Positions 59,317-64,000 of a DNA stretch of 64,000 nt are shown here, piece after piece. Both the position numbers and the translations under genes were made by a program. Every line of letters begins with the position of its first letter. Position 1 is the first letter of the stretch. Source of the DNA: Streptomyces tanashiensis (lineage in GTDB: Bacteria; Actinomycetota; Actinomycetes; Streptomycetales; Streptomycetaceae); the NCBI RefSeq assembly GCF_014648895.1, contig NZ_BMRZ01000002.1, forward strand, positions 186,001 through 250,000. The letters are read 5' to 3'. The notes beneath the pieces were generated by a model, which was not told where the DNA came from, did not search any database, and was given only the letters and a program-made list of their open reading frames with translations.

Positions 59317-60621
59317 TCAGGAGTGGGGTCCGGTGTCGAGCCCCAGGTGTCGTCGGTCCCGCTCCGGGCGGATGGCCGTGAGGGCGGCGGTCCCGGCCAT
59401 GAGCATCACGCCGCCGGCGACGAGGAAGGCGGTGGTGTATCCGGCGGCCGGAGTGGCAGCCGTGTCGATGAGGTGCCCGGTCAGGAAGGGGGCCACGAGG
59501 CCCGGCAGGGTGCCGATTCCGGCGACGATGCCGAAGACGGCGCCGCGCTGGGCGGGCGGGACGACCTCCGCGGTCGTCATGTAGTGGAGGGGTACGGCGA
59601 TCGCGGTGCCACCGAAGGCCAGGGCGATCAGTACGAGCCGAGGACCGGGCTCGTCGACGAACGGGAACGCCGCCATCGCGCACCCCGCCACGCACACGGC
59701 TGTGCTCTGCGCCGCCCCGCTGGACCAACGGCTGCTCACGCCACGGGATTTCAGGGCGTCCACGAACGGGGAGACCGCCAGGAGCAGCACCAGTCCGAGG
59801 CCGGAGATGACGCTGATGGCGGTCGCGGAGGCCGCCGCCGACATGTCCAGCTGCGTCCTGAGGTAGGCGGGCAGCCAGGCATGGCTGAGGGACAGCGCCC
59901 ATGCCGCTCCGAAGGCGCTGGCGATGCTGCCGAGGACGGTGCCTGTCAGCAGAATCCTGCGGTAGGGCAGCCGGAGCCCGTTGGATCCGTGGGCCGTGTG
60001 CTTCTCGTCGTACGGGCCGTCATGGCCCACACGCCACCACAGCAGCGCCCAGCAGGCGCTGACGACCGCGAGGACGGCGTAGGCGGATCGCCAGCCGAAG
60101 CCGTCGATCAGCCAGGTGACCAGGGGTGCCGCGATCAGCGTGCCCAGGGCCGCGCCGCCGATCTGGAGGGCCGAGGGCAGGGCGCGCCTCTCCGGCGGGA
60201 ACCACTTGTACAGGGCGTGCATCGACATGGAGGCCGCCGGCCCCTCGGCGGCACCGAGGAGGATGCGGCCGGCCATCAAGGTCGGCACGGAGGCGACCAC
60301 GAGGACCGGGAGCTGGGCGACGGCCCACGCCACGGTCATGACGAACAGCAGGACCCGGCTGGAGATCCGGGTGGAGAGAAATCCGACGAGGAGTCCGGAG
60401 ACGCTGAACAGGAAGGAGAAGGAGCTGGAGATCAGGCCGTAGGTGCTGTTGCTGAGGCCGAGTTCCGCCATGATCGGAACGGCGGCGAGACCGAGGACCG
60501 ACTTGTCGGCGAAGTTGATGACCATGAAGGCCACGATCATCGCCGTGATCAGCCAGGTTCTGCGACCGTCGGGTGCCGGGACGGAAAGGGGCCGGGAGTG
60601 CGTGACGGTTCGGGGTGCCAT
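59317..60621 (-). CDS. MFS transporter, anion:cation symporter type
   Basis: A 434-aa protein with about 12 membrane segments and ACS-family features: FMVINFADKSVLGLAAVPIM, the loop 2-3 region GFLSTRISSRVL, and ALYKWFPPERRALPSALQIG (the WFP-ER motif of organic-anion transporters). CAGGAG precedes ATG 60621 by 8 nt. It lies 124 bp after the acyl-CoA dehydrogenase gene and probably imports the acid used by the ligase and dehydrogenase. Confidence 0.88.
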   Translation of the reverse strand: MAPRTVTHSRPLSVPAPDGRRTWLITAMIVAFMVINFADKSVLGLAAVPIMAELGLSNSTYGLISSSFSFLFSVSGLLVGFLSTRISSRVLLFVMTVAWAVAQLPVLVVASVPTLMAGRILLGAAEGPAASMSMHALYKWFPPERRALPSALQIGGAALGTLIAAPLVTWLIDGFGWRSAYAVLAVVSACWALLWWRVGHDGPYDEKHTAHGSNGLRLPYRRILLTGTVLGSIASAFGAAWALSLSHAWLPAYLRTQLDMSAAASATAISVISGLGLVLLLAVSPFVDALKSRGVSSRWSSGAAQSTAVCVAGCAMAAFPFVDEPGPRLVLIALAFGGTAIAVPLHYMTTAEVVPPAQRGAVFGIVAGIGTLPGLVAPFLTGHLIDTAATPAAGYTTAFLVAGGVMLMAGTAALTAIRPERDRRHLGLDTGPHS

Positions 60622-60745
60622 GGGGAGACTCCTGCGGATGCGAGTGGGGCAGGGGGCCGTGCGGTGGGCGGTGGGTCCCCCGTGGCCGCGGGCCCGTCTG
60701 CCGAAGCGGGGGCCCGCGGCACCGCCCTGGGCACCAAGGGGTCGG

Positions 60746-61915
60746 TCAGATCAGGCCCTTGGCGATGGCGTTCTTGTGGATCTCGGTGGTTCCGGTGACG
60801 ATCCGGAACATCCGCAGGCTGCGGAAGATCTGCTCGACCTCGTGGCCGCGGGTCAGCCCGGCCTTGCCGTGGATCTGGACCGCCTGGTCGGCGACGCGGA
60901 AGGACGCCTCCGAGGTGAAGAGCTTGCACATGTTGGCCTCGACGGAGACGTTGTCTCCGCGGTCGGCCTTGGCGGCGGTGGTCATCACCATCGCGCGGGC
61001 GGCGTAGATCTCGGTGGCCATCTCGGCGATCTTGTGGTGGATGGCCTGATGGGCGAGGAGCGGCTGACCGAAGACGACACGGTTCGTGGCGTACTCCAGC
61101 GAGAGGTCCCAGGCGCGGCGGGCGGCGCCGATGAGGGACGGGCAGTGGAGCAGGCGGTTGAGGGTGATGCGGCCGATGCCGATGCGCAGGCCCTGGCCGA
61201 CCTCGCCGAGGAGGTTCGCGGCGGGGATCCGGCAGTCCTCGAAGACGAGGTCGCCCTCCATCTGCTGGCCGGACATGGGTACTTCGCCGTCGAGGACGCG
61301 GCAGCCTGGGGTGTCGAGGTCGACGAGGAACGCGCTGTACACCTCCTCGGTGCCGTTCATGCGGGCGACGACGATCGCGAAGTCCGCGAAGGGGGCGGCG
61401 GAGCTGAACACCTTCTTGCCGTTGAGGACGAAGGCGTCCCCGTCCGGGGTGGCGGTGGTCGTCATGCGGCGCACGTCGGAGCCGGCGTCCTCCTCCGTGA
61501 TGGAGAAGCAGCACGCCCGCTCGCCCCGGACGACGGGCATCAGGTAGCGCTCCCGCTGTTCCTCGGTGGCGTGCTTCACGATCGCGCCGACGCGCAGCGG
61601 ACCGCCCATGTCACCGAGTACGGAGTGGGAGAGGGCGGCACCGGATGCGGTCAACTCCTCTTTGAGGGCGCACAGTTCGTAGAAGCTCAGGCCCTTTCCG
61701 CCCAGCTCCCGCGGCAGACTGATGCCGTAGAAGCCGAGTTCAGCGCTGCGCTTCCAGACGTGTTCGAGGGTGGCACGGTCGAGCTTGGTCTCCGCGGTGA
61801 TGCCGTGCTCGCGCTCGTACGGGATGAGCTCGTCGGCCAGGTAGGCGCGCAGGCGGACGACGAGGTCCTGGAGGCGCGGACGGTCGTCGTAGGAGGGCTG
61901 GAGGGTGAAGGGCAT
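60746..61915 (-). CDS. Acyl-CoA dehydrogenase
   Basis: A 389-aa FAD enzyme starting at ATG 61915 (AGGAA 8 nt upstream). The two signatures are CCFSITEEDAGSDVRRMTTT and the C-terminal QIHGKAGLTRGHEVEQIFRS, with RMFRIVTGTTEIHKNAIAKG. Length and domain order match the family. The substrate acyl-CoA is not evident, perhaps an aromatic or branched acid given the neighbours. It lies 14 nt after the ligase gene. Confidence 0.92.
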   Translation of the reverse strand: MPFTLQPSYDDRPRLQDLVVRLRAYLADELIPYEREHGITAETKLDRATLEHVWKRSAELGFYGISLPRELGGKGLSFYELCALKEELTASGAALSHSVLGDMGGPLRVGAIVKHATEEQRERYLMPVVRGERACCFSITEEDAGSDVRRMTTTATPDGDAFVLNGKKVFSSAAPFADFAIVVARMNGTEEVYSAFLVDLDTPGCRVLDGEVPMSGQQMEGDLVFEDCRIPAANLLGEVGQGLRIGIGRITLNRLLHCPSLIGAARRAWDLSLEYATNRVVFGQPLLAHQAIHHKIAEMATEIYAARAMVMTTAAKADRGDNVSVEANMCKLFTSEASFRVADQAVQIHGKAGLTRGHEVEQIFRSLRMFRIVTGTTEIHKNAIAKGLI

Positions 61916-61929
61916 GCCAGGGTTCCTGT

Positions 61930-63486
61930 TCAGTTGACGCGGCGCTCGGCGCCCGCCCAGTAGCGGTCGCGGACGGCGCGGCGGTCGATCTTGCCGTTGG
62001 GGTTGTGGGGCAGGGCGGCGACGAAGTCGACCGAGCGGGGCTTCTTCATACGGGCCAGGTGCTGGGCGCAGAAGTCGATGAGGGCCGTCTCCGTGAGGGT
62101 GGCGCCCCGGCGCGTCACGACGACCGCCTTGACCGCTTCGCCCCACTGCTCGTCGGGAACGCCGACGACGGCCGCCTCGTACACGTCCGGGTGCTGATGC
62201 AGGACGGACTCGACCTCGACGGCGTAGATGTTGAAGCCGCCGGAGACGATCATGTCCTTCTTGCGGTCGACGATGAAGACGTACCCGTCCGCGCGCCGGC
62301 GGGCGAGGTCGCCGGTGAGGAACCAGCCGTCCCGGAAGGTCTCCGCCGTGAGCCCGGGCTCGTTGTGGTAGCCGGGGACGACATCGGGGCCGCGGACGGC
62401 GATCTCTCCGATCTCTCCGTCGGCGACGGGCTGTCCGCTGTCGTCGACGACGGCGACCTCGGCCTCGGCGAGCGGCCGGCCGCAGGACAGCAGCAGTTCC
62501 TCGTCCTCGCCCTCGATCCCCCGCCGGTGGTCCTCGGTGGAGAGGAAGAGCACTCCGGAGGTGGTCTCTCCGCATCCGTATCCCTGGGAGAGGACGGGGC
62601 CGAAGAGGTCCCAGGCTGCCCTGATCCGGGCCGGTGACATCGGCGCGGCACCATAGATCAGCTGGCGCAGGGTGGAGAGGTCGTAGTCGCGCGCGTGAGG
62701 CAGAGCGAGGACGCTGTTGACCATCGTGGGCACGACGAAGGCGTGGGTGGCCCGCTCGCGCTGGACGGTGGTGAGGAACTCCTCGGCGTCCCAGCGGGGC
62801 AGCACGATCGCGCAGCCGCCGGCGAAGAAGATGCCCATCAGCGGCATGCCCGAGGCGTGGGTGACCGGCCCGGCCAGGATCTGCCGGTCACCGGGGCCCA
62901 CTCGGGTGCCGGCGCTCATCACGGACTTGCGCATGAGGGCGAGCCGGTTGCCGTAGGTCTGGACTGCCGCCTTGAGCTTGCCGGTGGAGCCCGAGGTGAA
63001 GTGGAGTACGGCGATGTCGCTCTCGTCGCACTCCGCCTCGACGGGTTCCGGCTCGGTACGCGCGAGGGTCTCCGCGTAGTCCGGGCCGAGGTCGCTCGGC
63101 CCGTCGTAGCCGAGGACGGTCTTCACACCCGTACCGGGCACCGCCGCACGGGCGATGTCCAGGTGGGCGGCGTCCGTCAGCAGCACCCGCGCGTCCGACT
63201 CGGCGAGCAGGTGGGCCACCTCGGCGGTGCCGAGCCTGGCGTTGATCGGCGCCCGGGCCAGTCCGGCCTTGTAGAGGGCCACTTCCGTGACCACGAGTTC
63301 CGCACGGTTGCCGGCGAGGGTCGCCACGCGGTCTCCCCGGTCCAGGCCGAGGGCGCGCAGCGCCGTCGCGAGCCGGTCGCTGTGGTCGTCGAGTTCCGCG
63401 TACGTCAGCCGGGCGGGTCCGCAGACCACCGCCTCGGCATCGGGTTGCTGGCCGGCAGTCCGGCGTACGTACCGCCCGAGATTCAT
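61930..63486 (-). CDS. Acyl-CoA synthetase (AMP-forming)
   Basis: A 518-aa ANL-superfamily ligase starting at ATG 63486 with GGAGGGG. Motifs: P-loop FTSGSTGK (residues 163-170), YGCGETTSG, DGWFLTGDLARRRADGYVFI, KDMIVSGGFNIYAVEVES, and the C-terminal Lys in PHNPNGKIDRRAVR. It activates a carboxylic acid to its CoA thioester. It heads an operon with the dehydrogenase and MFS genes and faces a TetR gene. Confidence 0.92.
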   Translation of the reverse strand: MNLGRYVRRTAGQQPDAEAVVCGPARLTYAELDDHSDRLATALRALGLDRGDRVATLAGNRAELVVTEVALYKAGLARAPINARLGTAEVAHLLAESDARVLLTDAAHLDIARAAVPGTGVKTVLGYDGPSDLGPDYAETLARTEPEPVEAECDESDIAVLHFTSGSTGKLKAAVQTYGNRLALMRKSVMSAGTRVGPGDRQILAGPVTHASGMPLMGIFFAGGCAIVLPRWDAEEFLTTVQRERATHAFVVPTMVNSVLALPHARDYDLSTLRQLIYGAAPMSPARIRAAWDLFGPVLSQGYGCGETTSGVLFLSTEDHRRGIEGEDEELLLSCGRPLAEAEVAVVDDSGQPVADGEIGEIAVRGPDVVPGYHNEPGLTAETFRDGWFLTGDLARRRADGYVFIVDRKKDMIVSGGFNIYAVEVESVLHQHPDVYEAAVVGVPDEQWGEAVKAVVVTRRGATLTETALIDFCAQHLARMKKPRSVDFVAALPHNPNGKIDRRAVRDRYWAGAERRVN

Positions 63487-63593
63487 CGCCCCTCCAGAGT
63501 TTTCGAACACAATGTCTCGTAACAAGCTTTGCGTGCGGCAACGTAAAGGCAGCGTTAGGGTCAGGTCAACAGTCCGGACGAGAAGGAAGCCGA

Positions 63594-64000
63594 GTGGACA
63601 TGAAGCCCGCGGGAGACCGCCGCGTCCGCAGGACGCGGGCCGCACTGCGCCAGGCCCTGGTCGAACTGGTTCTGGAGAGGGGGTTCCACGCGATCACCGT
63701 CGAGGAGATCACCGAGCGCGCGGACGTCGGCCGAGCCACCTTCTACGCGCACTACCGCGACAAGGAGGACCTCCTGGTCGGCATCGTCCGCGACCTCGCC
63801 GAGGACCGGGACCGCCTCCTGCCGGCGGTCCGCCAGGCGCATGCCGAGGGGTTCACCGGACTTCCGGTGAAGTACATCTTCGAACACGCCGAGCAGGAGA
63901 AGCCCGTCTACCAGGTCGTCCTGCGGGGGGAGGGCGACGGCCGGGCCCTGCGGGAGTTCACGGACCTCATCCGCACCCACGCCGAGGCCGCCTTCCGCGC
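63594..64000 (+). CDS. TetR family transcriptional regulator (partial, cut by window end)
   Basis: GTG 63594 (AAGGAA upstream) opens VDMKPAGDRRVRRTRAALRQ followed by a TetR N-terminus (ITVEEITERADVGRATFYAH, YRDKEDLLVG). Another 60 residues are seen before the edge (VKYIFEHAEQEKPVYQVVLR). It faces the acyl-CoA ligase operon with a 107-bp shared promoter region and probably represses it. Confidence 0.88.
   Translation, partial: MDMKPAGDRRVRRTRAALRQALVELVLERGFHAITVEEITERADVGRATFYAHYRDKEDLLVGIVRDLAEDRDRLLPAVRQAHAEGFTGLPVKYIFEHAEQEKPVYQVVLRGEGDGRALREFTDLIRTHAEAAFR

Overview
This window looks like part of a Streptomyces chromosome or that of a close actinomycete relative. The evidence is a very high GC content with G/C-biased third codon positions, frequent GTG and TTG starts, many ATGA or GTGA overlaps between neighbouring genes, a WhiB-like protein, Tat/Sec-rich secreted enzymes, a UTRA-type GntR regulator beside a sugar importer and glycosidases, and several promoters whose -10 box ends 6-7 nt before an ATG (leaderless style). 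No tRNA, rRNA, CRISPR array or phage module was seen. The content is mostly accessory: regulator/enzyme pairs, envelope and secreted proteins, and several broken genes.

Layout. 1-3.6 kb: a GNAT domain that seems to run into an aminotransferase (cut by the window edge), a second GNAT, an SDR and a VOC protein. 3.7-8.4 kb: a small membrane protein divergent from a 1301-aa NACHT ATPase with about 17 regular 34-residue helical repeats, a possible immune sensor. 8.4-11.1 kb: small unknown proteins, an ATP-grasp protein, a truncated GNAT and a membrane protein followed by a 9-bp microsatellite. 11.3-13.0 kb: an RpiR regulator and a divergent EamA exporter with two matching operator-like palindromes between them. 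13.3-17.0 kb: a secreted phosphoesterase, an MFS protein and a coupled TolB-like protein. 17.1-22.8 kb: a MacB-type export operon (lipoprotein, adaptor, ATPase, permease) divergent from a two-component system. 22.9-24.5 kb: a metallo-beta-lactamase-fold enzyme and a dienelactone hydrolase.

24.9-32.2 kb: a sugar-uptake locus in which solute-binding protein, two permeases, GH20 hexosaminidase and GH16 glycanase form one minus-strand set, divergent from a GntR/UTRA regulator with several GACCA half-sites between them. The arrangement recalls dasRABCD. 32.2-38.4 kb: LysG/LysE-type exporter pair, a geranylgeranyl-reductase-family flavoprotein coupled to a 119-aa protein, a Wbl protein, a PI-PLC-like secreted protein and a lipoprotein. 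38.6-43.7 kb: LtrA-like membrane protein, SRPBCC, hydrolase, double GNAT. 43.9-46.9 kb: two decayed IS5-type transposase fragments facing outward around a SUFU protein, an ArsR/AHSA1 operon and a DUF1963 protein. 46.9-51.7 kb: hydrolases, VOC, AraC and small unknown proteins.

52.0-56.6 kb is the most unusual stretch. Two tandem secreted proteins share one lectin-like N-terminal module but carry different wall-lytic C-termini (NlpC/P60-like and lysozyme/transglycosylase-like). Next to them are a 91-aa protein, a secreted 88-aa peptide ending in three SDGSISWD-type repeats, and a divergent TrmB/LuxR-type regulator behind a nested palindrome. This could be a small exported-peptide and wall-remodelling system, which is inference. 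57.0-64.0 kb: a PAS-GAF-SpoIIE phosphatase, then an MFS / acyl-CoA dehydrogenase / acyl-CoA ligase operon divergent from a TetR regulator cut by the window edge.
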